Positions 44,390-52,566 of a stretch of DNA of 64,000 nucleotides are shown piece after piece (position 1 is the stretch's first letter; each line of letters opens with the position of its first letter). The notes below the pieces were generated by a model. It was given only the letters and a program-made list of their open reading frames with translations. It was not told the DNA's origin and ran no database searches. This DNA is from Roseovarius sp. ZX-A-9 (lineage in GTDB: Bacteria > Pseudomonadota > Alphaproteobacteria > Rhodobacterales > Rhodobacteraceae), in NCBI RefSeq assembly GCF_028369135.1, contig NZ_JAPWHW010000015.1:62001-126000 (forward strand), given 5' to 3'. The position numbers and the translations under genes are program-made.

Positions 44390-44430
44390 CTTTTGAACTT
44401 TCCCTGATTCAAGAACAGGGCAAAAGGCTT
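44390..44430. repeat. Dispersed hairpin family copy upstream of uvrC
   Basis: CTTTTG (44390-44395) pairs with CAAAAG (44421-44426) around an inner CCCTG/CAGGG stem. It shares CTTTCCCTGATTCA and the AAGGCTTT ending with the element at 63926-63967. It ends 14 bp before the uvrC start codon, so it may lie in the leader. Confidence 0.5.
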
Positions 44431-44443
44431 TACAATTGTTGTC

Positions 44444-46315
44444 ATGACCGAAGAAACCCCGACCGAGCCCACCCTTACGGGTCACGAACTGATCCAGTCC
44501 TACCTGCGCACGCTGGGCACAGGGCCGGGTGTCTATCGCATGCTCGATGCCCAGGCGCGGGTGCTTTATGTCGGCAAAGCCCGCAACCTCAGGGCGCGGG
44601 TCAGCAGCTATTCGCGACCCACCGGGCATACCGGACGGATCGCGCGGATGATCGACGCGACTGCGGCGATGATGTTCCTGACCACTGCCACCGAGACCGA
44701 GGCGCTGCTGCTGGAGCAGAACCTGATCAAGCAGCTCAAGCCGAAATACAACGTATTGCTGCGCGACGATAAAAGCTTTCCCAACATCCTGGTGACCAAG
44801 GATCACGATTTCCCGATGATCAAGAAGCATCGCGGGGCCAAGCGGGAGAAGGGCACCTATTACGGCCCCTTCGCAAGTGCGGGGGCGGTCAACCGAACTC
44901 TGGCGCAGCTACTGCGCGTGTTCCAGTTGCGCAATTGCACCGATGCCGTGTTTGCAAGCCGCACGCGCCCCTGCCTGCAATACCAGATCAAACGCTGCAC
45001 CGCGCCCTGCGTCGGATACATCTCCAAGGCGGAATACGCCGCGCAGGTCGGAGATGCCGAGCGGTACCTCAGCGGACGCTCGACCGAGATACAAGAGAAG
45101 CTGGCAGCCCAGATGCAGGAAGCGTCGGCCGAAATGGAGTTTGAGCGCGCTGCAGCCCTGCGCGACCGGATCAAGGCGCTGACCCAAGTACAGACAGCGC
45201 AGGGGATCAACCCGCGTACCGTGGACGAGGCGGACGTGATCGCGCTCCATCTGGAAAATGGTCAGGCCTGCGTGCAGGTGTTTTTCATCCGTGCGGGGCA
45301 GAACTGGGGCAACCGCGATTTCTATCCACGGGTGGGGCCGGATGTCGAAGAGGCCGAGGCGCTGGAGGCGTTTATCGGCCAGTTCTACGACACCAAGGAG
45401 CCGCCCAGACAGTTGATCCTGTCACATCCGATCGAAAACCCCGATCTGATGGCCGAGGCGCTGACCGGCAAACTGGGCCGCAAGGTCGAATTGCTGGTGC
45501 CTAAGCGGGGCGAAAAGGCCGAACTGGTGGATGGGGCGATGCGCAACGCCCGCGAAAGCCTGGCGCGCAAGATGGCCGAGAGCGCGACCCAGGCCAAGCT
45601 GCTGCGTGGCGTCGCCGACGCTTTTGGGTTGGACTCGCCGCCGCAGCGGATCGAAGTCTACGACAACTCTCATATCCAGGGCGCCTTTGCCGTGGGGGCG
45701 ATGATCGTGGCGGGCCCCGAGGGGCTGATGAAAAACCAGTATCGTAAGTATAATATCCGTGGTGACGATCTGACCCCCGGCGATGATTTCGGCATGATGA
45801 AAGAAGTGCTGACTCGCCGGTTCAAGCGCCTGCTGAAAGACGACCCCGCGCGCGACAAGGGGCTGTGGCCCGACCTGCTGCTGATCGATGGCGGTGCGGG
45901 ACAGGTCAGCGCGGTACAGCAGATCATGGACGAGATGGGCGTGGCAGACGTGCCGATGGTGGGCGTCGCCAAGGGTATCGACCGCGATCAGGGCAAGGAA
46001 GAATTCTACCGAACCGGCCAGCGCGTGATGGCGTTGCAACGCAATGATCCGGTGCTCTATTTTATCCAGCGCCTGCGCGACGAGGCGCACCGCTTTGCCA
46101 TTGGCACGCACCGCGCGAAACGGGCCAAGGCCGTGGGCGCGACACCGCTTGACGACGTGCCCGGCGTGGGGGCCGCCCGCAAGCGCGCCCTGCTGGCGCA
46201 TTTCGGATCGGCCAAGGCCGTGAGTCGCGCCAACCTTGCCGATCTCAAAGCGGTTGACGGTGTTTCGGCGGCTCTGGCGCAGCGGCTCTACGACTTTTTT
46301 CACGAGAAAGGCTGA
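44444..46315 (+). CDS. uvrC: Excinuclease ABC subunit C
   Basis: A 623-residue nucleotide-excision-repair endonuclease. The GIY-YIG nuclease domain is at the N-terminus (GPGVYRMLDAQARVLYVGKARNLRARV), the UVR UvrB-binding motif is MEFERAAALRDRIKAL, the RNase H-like nuclease half contains RIEVYDNSHIQGAFAVGAMI, and the tandem helix-hairpin-helix ends the protein (VPGVGAARKRALLAHFGS). It makes both incisions around a lesion. Followed by pgsA 108 bp later. Confidence 0.97.
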   Translation: MTEETPTEPTLTGHELIQSYLRTLGTGPGVYRMLDAQARVLYVGKARNLRARVSSYSRPTGHTGRIARMIDATAAMMFLTTATETEALLLEQNLIKQLKPKYNVLLRDDKSFPNILVTKDHDFPMIKKHRGAKREKGTYYGPFASAGAVNRTLAQLLRVFQLRNCTDAVFASRTRPCLQYQIKRCTAPCVGYISKAEYAAQVGDAERYLSGRSTEIQEKLAAQMQEASAEMEFERAAALRDRIKALTQVQTAQGINPRTVDEADVIALHLENGQACVQVFFIRAGQNWGNRDFYPRVGPDVEEAEALEAFIGQFYDTKEPPRQLILSHPIENPDLMAEALTGKLGRKVELLVPKRGEKAELVDGAMRNARESLARKMAESATQAKLLRGVADAFGLDSPPQRIEVYDNSHIQGAFAVGAMIVAGPEGLMKNQYRKYNIRGDDLTPGDDFGMMKEVLTRRFKRLLKDDPARDKGLWPDLLLIDGGAGQVSAVQQIMDEMGVADVPMVGVAKGIDRDQGKEEFYRTGQRVMALQRNDPVLYFIQRLRDEAHRFAIGTHRAKRAKAVGATPLDDVPGVGAARKRALLAHFGSAKAVSRANLADLKAVDGVSAALAQRLYDFFHEKG

Positions 46316-46423
46316 GTGCCGGAATAAAGGTGCTTTCCTCTCTGTTTTCCAAATAAAAAACAGGCACGCGGTTGCAACGTTCCGGGCTTTAATCGCGTCA
46401 GCAACAAGGATAGACATAACACC

Positions 46424-47089
46424 ATGAAATGGACCGTCCCGAATATGCTCACTTTGCTCCGCCTTCTGGCGGCGCCAGGGGTTGCGGTCATGTTCCTCTA
46501 TTTTCAGCGCCCCTATGCCGACTGGTACGCGCTGCTGCTTTTCGTCACCGCGGCGGTCACCGACTGGTTCGATGGCTATCTCGCGCGCACATGGCGGCAG
46601 GAAACACGTCTTGGCGCGATGCTCGATCCGATCGCGGACAAGGCGATGGTGGTGATTGCGCTGATGGTGATAACGGGCTTTTCCGGAATGAATCCTTGGT
46701 TCCTGCTGCCGGCCACCGTCATCATGTTCCGCGAAGTTTTTGTATCGGGGCTGCGTGAATTCCTGGGTGACACGGCGGGCACGCTCAAGGTCACGAAGCT
46801 TGCCAAGTGGAAGACCACCTTGCAGATGGTCGCCATCGCCGTGTTGTTTACCACCGGCGTGTTCGAGCATAACATGCTCGACAGGACGCTTGGCATGGAT
46901 ACGGGGATGGTCGACGATATCATGGCCGGCCGAAGGGCCGATTATGTCGGGCTGATGTGGAATTACTACGCGGCGATGGTTGCGTGGTGGAGTGGGGTGC
47001 TGCTCCTGTGGCTGGCCGCTGCGCTGACGCTTGTCACCGGCTGGGACTACCTGATGAAGTCCTTGCCGTATCTCAAGGATGAAACCTGA
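46424..47089 (+). CDS. pgsA: CDP-diacylglycerol-glycerol-3-phosphate 3-phosphatidyltransferase
   Basis: A 221-residue membrane enzyme of phosphatidylglycerol synthesis. The CDP-alcohol phosphotransferase motif is complete: DWFDGYLAR followed by GAMLDPIADK, with the four metal-binding aspartates. About five to six membrane helices. The stop overlaps the moaD start (TGATG). The uvrC-pgsA-moaD-moaE order recurs in related alphaproteobacteria as far as I recall. Confidence 0.95.
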   Translation: MKWTVPNMLTLLRLLAAPGVAVMFLYFQRPYADWYALLLFVTAAVTDWFDGYLARTWRQETRLGAMLDPIADKAMVVIALMVITGFSGMNPWFLLPATVIMFREVFVSGLREFLGDTAGTLKVTKLAKWKTTLQMVAIAVLFTTGVFEHNMLDRTLGMDTGMVDDIMAGRRADYVGLMWNYYAAMVAWWSGVLLLWLAAALTLVTGWDYLMKSLPYLKDET

Positions 47090-47334
47090 TGGACGTTCTC
47101 TATTTTGCATGGGTGCGCGAGAGGATCGGCCTGCCGCGCGAAACTGTAGAAACCGAGGCCGAAACCGTACAGGATCTGGTGAATGAATTGCGCCGCCGCG
47201 AGAGGCGCTATGATCTTGCGTTCTCCGACACCAGCGCGCTGCGCGTGGCGGTGGATCAGGAGTTGTGCGATTTCGACATGCCGCTCAAGGGCGCGCGCGA
47301 GGTGGCGTTCTTTCCGCCGATGACCGGGGGCTGA
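47089..47334 (+). CDS. moaD: Molybdopterin synthase small subunit
   Basis: An 81-residue ubiquitin-like sulfur carrier. It starts MDVLYFAWVRERIGLP and ends with the required Gly-Gly (PMTGG), which becomes a thiocarboxylate. With MoaE it converts cPMP to molybdopterin. It overlaps the end of pgsA by one base and is followed after 3 bp by moaE. Confidence 0.95.
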   Translation: MDVLYFAWVRERIGLPRETVETEAETVQDLVNELRRRERRYDLAFSDTSALRVAVDQELCDFDMPLKGAREVAFFPPMTGG

Positions 47335-47337
47335 GCC

Positions 47338-47784
47338 TTGGATATCCGCGTGCAGGAAGCCGCTTTTGATCTCGGGGCAGAGGCGAATGCCTTTGTCGCG
47401 CGGCAACGCGGTGTGGGCGCGATCGTCACCTTTACTGGCATTGTTCGCGATCTTGACGATGCGCCGTTGCACCACATGCAGATCGAGCATTATCCCGGCA
47501 TGACCGAAAAGGCGCTGAGCAAGATTGCCGAGGACGCCGCCGGGCGCTGGGCGCTGGGCGATATCCTGATCCTGCACCGCTATGGCCGGTTGGCCCCGGA
47601 TGATGCGATCATGATGGTTGCGACCGCGTCCCGCCATCGCCGGGATGCTTTCGAGGCGGCGATGTTTCTGATGGATTTCCTCAAATCCCGCGCACCTTTC
47701 TGGAAGAAGGAAGAGACGGCGGAGGGGGCGGATTGGGTTGCGGCCAAGGCCGACGATGAGGCTGCGCTTAAGGACTGGACGTAA
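47338..47784 (+). CDS. moaE: Molybdopterin synthase catalytic subunit
   Basis: A 148-residue MoaE. GVGAIVTFTGIVRDL, LHHMQIEHYPGMTEKAL and VATASRHRRDAFEAAMFLMDFLKSRAPFWKKEE are family blocks, the last including the active-site lysine. The only sensible start is TTG 47338, 3 bp after moaD; no ATG lies near. Forms the MoaD2-MoaE2 complex. Confidence 0.95.
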   Translation: MDIRVQEAAFDLGAEANAFVARQRGVGAIVTFTGIVRDLDDAPLHHMQIEHYPGMTEKALSKIAEDAAGRWALGDILILHRYGRLAPDDAIMMVATASRHRRDAFEAAMFLMDFLKSRAPFWKKEETAEGADWVAAKADDEAALKDWT

Positions 47785-47939
47785 GGACTGAGCCCGTCCC
47801 ACAGGTCTCTATTCTAGGCGCGCGTCGGACATGAGCGCGGGCTTGTGACGCTGGGTTACAACCGCGACGACTTGCCGCCGGGAGGGAACGCTGCAAAGCT
47901 TCGCGTTCGACCTAGTGCTGAGCAAGGCGGAGTGAGCCG

Positions 47940-48230
47940 ATGAATGACATCATTTCAGAGTACGTGGCGCAGCTGACGCCAAAGGCGGCGGGCGCGATCC
48001 GGGGGACCGCCAAACTGGTCATCACAGGCGAAGGTGCCGTGATGCTGGACGAGACCGGCGCGCGCGCCGGGGACGAAGCGGCAGATGTCACGTTGCATGC
48101 CAGCGATGCGGTTTTCCGCGCGATCCTCTCTGGGGATCAAAACCCGGTGATGGCCTTCATGTCGGGCAAGCTGAAGGTCGATGGCAACACGCAGCGTGCG
48201 CTCAAGGTCAGCGCAATCCTGACCTCCTGA
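47940..48230 (+). CDS. SCP2 sterol-binding-domain protein
   Basis: A 96-residue single-domain protein. TAKLVITGEGAVMLDETG, DVTLHASDAVFRAILSGDQNPVMAFMSGKLKVDGN is the SCP2 lipid-binding pattern. Such small bacterial SCP2 proteins are probable lipid or hydrophobic-ligand carriers of unknown role. It stands alone; the 155 bp before it hold no clear element. Confidence 0.88.
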   Translation: MNDIISEYVAQLTPKAAGAIRGTAKLVITGEGAVMLDETGARAGDEAADVTLHASDAVFRAILSGDQNPVMAFMSGKLKVDGNTQRALKVSAILTS

Positions 48231-48275
48231 CAGGTTTCTCGCCTCAAATGGGGTGCGGGCGAACCACTATCCACC

Positions 48276-48629
48276 TCAACTCTTTTCGCCTGACCCGTCC
48301 TTCATGGCCGACAGCATCAGCATCAGCGCATCGGACTGGTTGCGCGTCATGTATGTGCCCATGATCAGATCGAGCAGCACCTCGGGCTCACCGCGCAGAC
48401 GCAGCACGTCCTCTGCGTTCATGCCGTGGGACAATTTGCAGCTGACCTCGGTATAAAAGGTTTCGTTGAGATACCTGGCCCAGCCCGAAATGCGGGGGGT
48501 TTCGGCGCTGACCAGCACCTCCTGCACGGCTTCACGCAGGCTGAGGTCGATCCCGTCGCACGGCATCGCCTGGGCCGCGCCCGCCAGCAGGAATGGTGCC
48601 GCGATGAGGGCCCTGATTGCATGTTTCAT
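48276..48629 (-). CDS. Small exported protein of unknown function
   Basis: A 117-residue protein with a signal peptide cleaved near GAAQAM. The mature part has two cysteines (PCDG and VSCKL) likely to form a disulfide, an amphipathic helical pattern and a Met-rich C-terminal third. No family recognised. The start overlaps the stop of the next gene upstream (ATGA), so it is coupled to a possible regulator gene. Start chosen at the ATG before the signal peptide, not the longer frame to 48788. Confidence 0.75.
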   Translation of the reverse strand: MKHAIRALIAAPFLLAGAAQAMPCDGIDLSLREAVQEVLVSAETPRISGWARYLNETFYTEVSCKLSHGMNAEDVLRLRGEPEVLLDLIMGTYMTRNQSDALMLMLSAMKDGSGEKS

Positions 48630-49219
48630 GTCTGAACCTCCGGTTTGGGGGTGCCGCCTTGCGGCACGTCGTTGCGTACCTGCGCCAGATACTCGGCAAA
48701 GAATTTTTCGATCGTGCCATGCGACTGAACGATCTTCGAATAATATGGGGTCGCCACGCGGGTAAGAAAACCGGCGGCCTCCAGGCATTCGATCACGCGC
48801 CGCCCTGTTTCCGGCGAGAATAACATGATCGTGAGCCGCTGGATGTCGGCCTGATCGAGGCCGGGCGTGGCCGAGAGCAGGTTTGCCTTCGCCTTGTGCA
48901 CCTGGATCATGCTGAAAACCCCGCGTTTGAGGCGCGGCACCTCCAGCCCCATCAGTTTGCGCCGCTCGTCACTAGCGATCAGGTCGTTCAGCTGACGGTT
49001 GTGGCTCAGGATATAGGCCTCCAGCTTGTTGGGGTGGGCAATCAGGTCGAATGCGCTCAGCAAAAAGAAGAACTCGCTGAGTACAAACACATTCTCACTG
49101 CGCAGCTTTTGCAGCAGCAACGGATCACTATCGATGGAAGCGCGGCAAAGTTTGTTGTGGAAATCTGTTTTTGCCCGGCGCAAACTCTCAAGTGTGCATA
49201 TGTCAGTTTGGTCCATCAT
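48626..49219 (-). CDS. Unknown cytoplasmic protein with a possible C-terminal winged helix
   Basis: About 197 residues, no signal peptide. The second half, from DIQRLTIMLFSPETGRRVIECLEAAGFLTR to YYSKIVQSHGTIEKFFAEYL, looks like a winged helix-turn-helix (helix, turn, recognition helix, then a Ser-x-Gly wing). The N-terminal half is all-helical. It is divergent from the exported-protein cluster and could regulate it (inference). Start at ATG 49219 or 49216, behind AGCAGG; a TTG at 49264 would lengthen it. Confidence 0.65.
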   Translation of the reverse strand: MMDQTDICTLESLRRAKTDFHNKLCRASIDSDPLLLQKLRSENVFVLSEFFFLLSAFDLIAHPNKLEAYILSHNRQLNDLIASDERRKLMGLEVPRLKRGVFSMIQVHKAKANLLSATPGLDQADIQRLTIMLFSPETGRRVIECLEAAGFLTRVATPYYSKIVQSHGTIEKFFAEYLAQVRNDVPQGGTPKPEVQT

Positions 49220-49389
49220 CCTGCTACTCAGATAAGGGAAGGCGTCACGGAATGGAAATGCCAACTAGAAATTAGTCGACTTACTTAAAATCAGTTTAGC
49301 CCACCCACATTGAGTAGCAAGCGCGCATGGCCTATCTTTGGCTCACACGACACGCAACCCGAGCCAAAACGTAGAAGGGGACCAATACC

Positions 49390-49983
49390 ATGTTCAAAGC
49401 CATTAAGTTTACCGCCGCCGCCGCTCTGATCGGGGTTGCAGGCGTTGCATTCGCCGACACGGCCAATCTTGACAGTTTTCGCGCGCTGAGCGCGGTCGAA
49501 GTGGCCGAAACCGAGATGATCGCCACGCTGAAACCGATCGCCGTGGCGGACGAGGCCAGCGCGGCCAAGGGCGTGCTGACCGCAGGCGACCGCATCGCGT
49601 TCGAGCTGAGCGGCGTTGAGGGGGCCAAGATCTACATCCTGAACATGGACAGCACCGGGACGATTCAGATGATCTATCCCAACAAATTCGTCGAAGGCGG
49701 CGAGGCGCAGACCGCAGATACGATGATGGTGCCCGCAGAAGGCGCGAATTATGAATTCGAAGTCAGCGGCGCAGGCGGGGCGGAAGTGGTCAAGGTGATC
49801 GCGATCGACGGCGAAAGCAGCGCGTTCGAGGCACTTGTCGCTTCGCTCTTCGACACTGAAAAGGCCTTTCCGCGTGCGATCCAACCCGCCGAGACGACCA
49901 CCGATGCCCTGAGCGCATTCTTTGAATCCGCAGGCGACACGAAAATCCGGAACGCGACGTTGGAATATGTCATCGCCAAGTAA
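49390..49983 (+). CDS. Exported DUF4384-like protein (first of two)
   Basis: A 197-residue protein with a signal peptide ending near GVAFADT. The mature domain, TAGDRIAFELSGVEGAKIYILNMDSTGTIQMIYPN, is the beta-rich pattern of DUF4384, in which the final YPN is characteristic. The domain is frequent in proteins linked to proteases or secretion, but its function is unknown. First gene of an eight-gene plus-strand cluster; the OmpA-like gene follows after 28 bp. Confidence 0.78.
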   Translation: MFKAIKFTAAAALIGVAGVAFADTANLDSFRALSAVEVAETEMIATLKPIAVADEASAAKGVLTAGDRIAFELSGVEGAKIYILNMDSTGTIQMIYPNKFVEGGEAQTADTMMVPAEGANYEFEVSGAGGAEVVKVIAIDGESSAFEALVASLFDTEKAFPRAIQPAETTTDALSAFFESAGDTKIRNATLEYVIAK

Positions 49984-50011
49984 CCGGGACCGGGCCACAG
50001 GAGGTATCGAA

Positions 50012-50584
50012 ATGCCCAGCATTTCCAAAAACCGATACGCCGGGCGCGTCATGCAGGCGGCGACCCTCACGGTGCTGATGGTCGCAGGCCATGCGGCTAG
50101 CGCGGATGCGGGTTGCGACGATGTGCCGACTCTCATGACCGAAGCGGCGAACAAGGCGCAGATACATTGCGCGCTCAGCCGCGCGCGGGCCAGCTCATCG
50201 GCGCGGGCGATTTCGATCGTCGAGACCGAGCCAGAGTTGGACGCGGTAAGCTTTGCCATCAATTTCGAGTTTGGCAGCGCCGTTCTGACGCCCGCGTCGC
50301 AGGCGTTGCTAAGCAAGGTGGCCGAAGTGATCGCCGAGGATGAGGCGCTGCGCGAGTCCGCGTTTTTCATTGACGGGCATACCGATGCCGTGGGCGCGTC
50401 CCAGGACAATCAGGTTCTTGGGCAGGAGCGCGCAGCGGCAGCAGCGAGCTATTTGCTGTCCGATGTGGATTTTGCGCTCTCGCTCCGGGTTCGCAGCTTT
50501 GGTGAAGACCGATTGCTGGATCCCGCTGACCCCAATTCGGCTCGCAACCGGCGGGTCGAAATCACCCCTGTAGCAGTGGAGTAA
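50012..50584 (+). CDS. Exported OmpA-family peptidoglycan-binding protein
   Basis: A 190-residue exported protein. After the signal peptide and a short linker comes an OmpA C-terminal domain: INFEFGSAVLTPASQALL, then FFIDGHTDAVG, NQVLGQERAAAAASYLL and NSARNRRVEI, including the Asp and Arg that contact diaminopimelate. It should hold the peptidoglycan. AGGAGGT (49999-50005) supports ATG 50012. The lipoprotein gene follows 5 bp later. Confidence 0.88.
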   Translation: MPSISKNRYAGRVMQAATLTVLMVAGHAASADAGCDDVPTLMTEAANKAQIHCALSRARASSSARAISIVETEPELDAVSFAINFEFGSAVLTPASQALLSKVAEVIAEDEALRESAFFIDGHTDAVGASQDNQVLGQERAAAAASYLLSDVDFALSLRVRSFGEDRLLDPADPNSARNRRVEITPVAVE

Positions 50585-50589
50585 CCAAC

Positions 50590-51135
50590 ATGTCTGAGGT
50601 TCGGGAAAATCGGTGGCCCATGTGGCGAGATGGCAGGCTGGCGCTGTTGCTGGGAGCGGCGTTCCTGGTGCAGGGCTGCACGAATGCCATGCCGCAATAC
50701 AGCGGGCCCAAGCCGCAGCCCGCCGATCAGGTGGTCGCCCCTGCGCCCACCCCCGGCCCGACGAAAAAAGCGGTTGCTACCACAACCAGAAAGGCGACGC
50801 CGAAAGTGACCAAGAGTGCCTCAGCCGTCCCGGCGCGTCAGGATCTGGCGCTGAATGTTCTCTACTACGTTCGCATCATGGTCCCCGCGGGCAGCGACTT
50901 GACCGTGCGCGCCGACGGTGCAGGGGGGGTGGCCCCTTCTGTCACATCGATCAAGACGAAAGGTGGACCGCCCTACGCGATGAGCATTCCGGTCAGCGCC
51001 GCGGCCGACGCCTATCCGATGACCATTGATGCCACGCTGAACTCGACCATCGGACATGTCTTGACCGGTACTGTCACGCTGGCGGAAAAAACCGACAAGC
51101 CGGTCGAAATTGTTCTGGCCCCCAAATCCGAGTAA
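50590..51135 (+). CDS. Lipoprotein with YscW/YbaY-like domain
   Basis: A 181-residue protein with a lipobox LVQGC (Cys30), so it is lipidated and probably in the outer membrane. After a Pro/Thr/Lys-rich linker (residues 40-75) the C-terminal domain NVLYYVRIMVPAGSDLTVRADG and the later PYAMSIPVSAAADAYPMTID resemble the YbaY/YscW fold, which is used by pilotins that help assemble envelope machines. The role here is unknown. Part of the secreted-protein cluster. Confidence 0.7.
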   Translation: MSEVRENRWPMWRDGRLALLLGAAFLVQGCTNAMPQYSGPKPQPADQVVAPAPTPGPTKKAVATTTRKATPKVTKSASAVPARQDLALNVLYYVRIMVPAGSDLTVRADGAGGVAPSVTSIKTKGGPPYAMSIPVSAAADAYPMTIDATLNSTIGHVLTGTVTLAEKTDKPVEIVLAPKSE

Positions 51136-51148
51136 GAAAGCGTATATT

Positions 51149-51694
51149 ATGAAGAAATTTTTACTAAGAACACTTTGCTGCGGTGCGGTTGCCGTCGCAC
51201 CGATGGCGGGTTCAGCAGCCTGTATCGACGCGTATATGACCGGGCTCAAGGAATTCGAACAGGGGCAGACCGTGTCCAAGCCCAGTTTCCGGGTGAATGA
51301 GTTGCTGGTGCTGTGCTTCACGCCCAATCAGTCGGGGTTCGTATCGGTTTTTGACGCGCCGATCGAGGGCGATTTTCAGCAACTCTACCCCAATGTACTG
51401 ACCCACCCGGATGGCGAAACCTATGCTGAGGTCGAGGCGGGCAAGCAGTATTGCTTTGGCGGGCGCGACACGTTTCCGCTCTATCATCCGCCCGAGGAGG
51501 GCATCGGTGTCGGCAAGATCTCGATTACGCTGACCAGCCGCGAGGATTATCAGCTGGACGGTGACGACTATGCGATCCCGGGGCAGAAGGTCACCAAGTC
51601 GACCATGAACCTGCATCTGAGCAATCACCAGAAATCGCAGGCGAAATGTTCTGCCCGCGACGTGACTTACCTTGATTACCGCATCACGAATTGA
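51149..51694 (+). CDS. Exported DUF4384-like protein (second of two)
   Basis: A 181-residue exported protein (signal ends near GSAAC). FRVNELLVLCFTPNQSGFVSVFDAPIEGDFQQLYPN is a DUF4384-type domain like that of the gene at 49390, again ending YPN. It has five cysteines in the mature part, so disulfides are likely. The protease gene follows 12 bp later. Confidence 0.72.
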   Translation: MKKFLLRTLCCGAVAVAPMAGSAACIDAYMTGLKEFEQGQTVSKPSFRVNELLVLCFTPNQSGFVSVFDAPIEGDFQQLYPNVLTHPDGETYAEVEAGKQYCFGGRDTFPLYHPPEEGIGVGKISITLTSREDYQLDGDDYAIPGQKVTKSTMNLHLSNHQKSQAKCSARDVTYLDYRITN

Positions 51695-51706
51695 TCGGAG
51701 AAATTT

Positions 51707-52558
51707 ATGAAAAAGCTGTTCAAAAACATTGTTGTAACGGCAACGCTCAGCCTAGGGATGGTCAGCGCGGTGATCGCGCAGACGCAGATGGAATGCGTCG
51801 ATCCCAAGTCCGATCAACCGACCTTGCGGATCGTGAACGGCGATCGAGCCAAGGCAAGCGACTGGCCGTTTATCGTCGGGCTGTATCACACAGGCGCGAA
51901 AATTCAGTATTGCGGTGGATCTCTGATCAATCAGCAATGGGTGCTGACGGCGGCGCATTGCTGGGGTGAGGGTAACGAAGACCCCTCGGCGACGCTGGCC
52001 CTGCGTGCGGGTAGCGATGGTAAACTTGATCCGAAAGGCCGCAGCATATCCAAGCTGTTCGTGCATCCCGGTTACGATCCGAACGATGCCAACGTGCATG
52101 ACATCGCGCTTTTGAAACTCAGCAGCCCGTTCGACATGCCGAACAGCCAGTTGGCAATCCTGCCGTCCAAAAAAGTCGAGGCCAAGCTGGCACCGACCAG
52201 GACATGCAGCGAGGTAGCCGGCTGGGGTGCGCTGGAATTCGGTGCCGATGGCGGCTCGAAATACCTGATGTCGGTTGATGTTCAGCAACTGCCCACCGAT
52301 GTCTGCCGCGAAAGCTATGGTGGGCAGATCCGTCCGGGCGCCGGGCCGCATCTCTGCGCGGGTTACAAGGAAGGTGGCAAGGACAGCTGCCAGGGCGATA
52401 GCGGCGGGCCGCTGATCGTGCGCGACGGGCCGACGGGTTTCTTGCAGGTCGGTGTGGTCAGCTTTGGTCGCGGCTGCGCGTGGGAAGGGTTCCCGGGGGT
52501 TTATGCCCGGGTGTCGGACCACCGTGACTGGATTTTCCAGACGGTCGAAGCGAACTGA
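51707..52558 (+). CDS. Trypsin-like serine protease zymogen (S1A)
   Basis: A 283-residue exported protease of the chymotrypsin fold. The triad is His84 (VLTAAHCWG), Asp132 (VHDIALLKL) and Ser232 (GDSGGPL). Asp226, six residues before the serine, gives trypsin specificity for Lys/Arg. Arg41-IVNG is an activation site, so cutting there would create the new N-terminus; about 15 residues of propeptide lie before it. Cysteines match the usual pairs. Exported by the Sec pathway (signal ends near VIAQT). Its activator and target are unknown. Confidence 0.93.
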   Translation: MKKLFKNIVVTATLSLGMVSAVIAQTQMECVDPKSDQPTLRIVNGDRAKASDWPFIVGLYHTGAKIQYCGGSLINQQWVLTAAHCWGEGNEDPSATLALRAGSDGKLDPKGRSISKLFVHPGYDPNDANVHDIALLKLSSPFDMPNSQLAILPSKKVEAKLAPTRTCSEVAGWGALEFGADGGSKYLMSVDVQQLPTDVCRESYGGQIRPGAGPHLCAGYKEGGKDSCQGDSGGPLIVRDGPTGFLQVGVVSFGRGCAWEGFPGVYARVSDHRDWIFQTVEAN

Positions 52559-52566
52559 GCAAAGCG

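Larger units (their letters stand above)
44039..44443. other. 405-bp gene-free, AT-rich spacer upstream of uvrC
   Basis: Clearly richer in A+T than the surrounding genes at about 44090-44230. It holds a 12-bp palindrome (44154-44165), a 7-bp inverted repeat with a 3-nt loop (44171-44187), one exact DnaA box (44249-44257) and a dispersed-hairpin copy next to the uvrC start (44390-44430). No gene is convincing on either strand. Confidence 0.65.

Noticed and set aside
44039..44443. Chromosomal or plasmid replication origin at the AT-rich spacer
   Set aside because: Only one DnaA box was found, there are no iterons or parAB/repABC/hemE genes nearby, and the neighbours are uvrC and an SDR gene.
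50590..51135. Evidence for a type III secretion system from the YscW-like lipoprotein
   Set aside because: None of the conserved secretion ring, ATPase or export-gate genes is present; the fold is also shared by YbaY-type lipoproteins.
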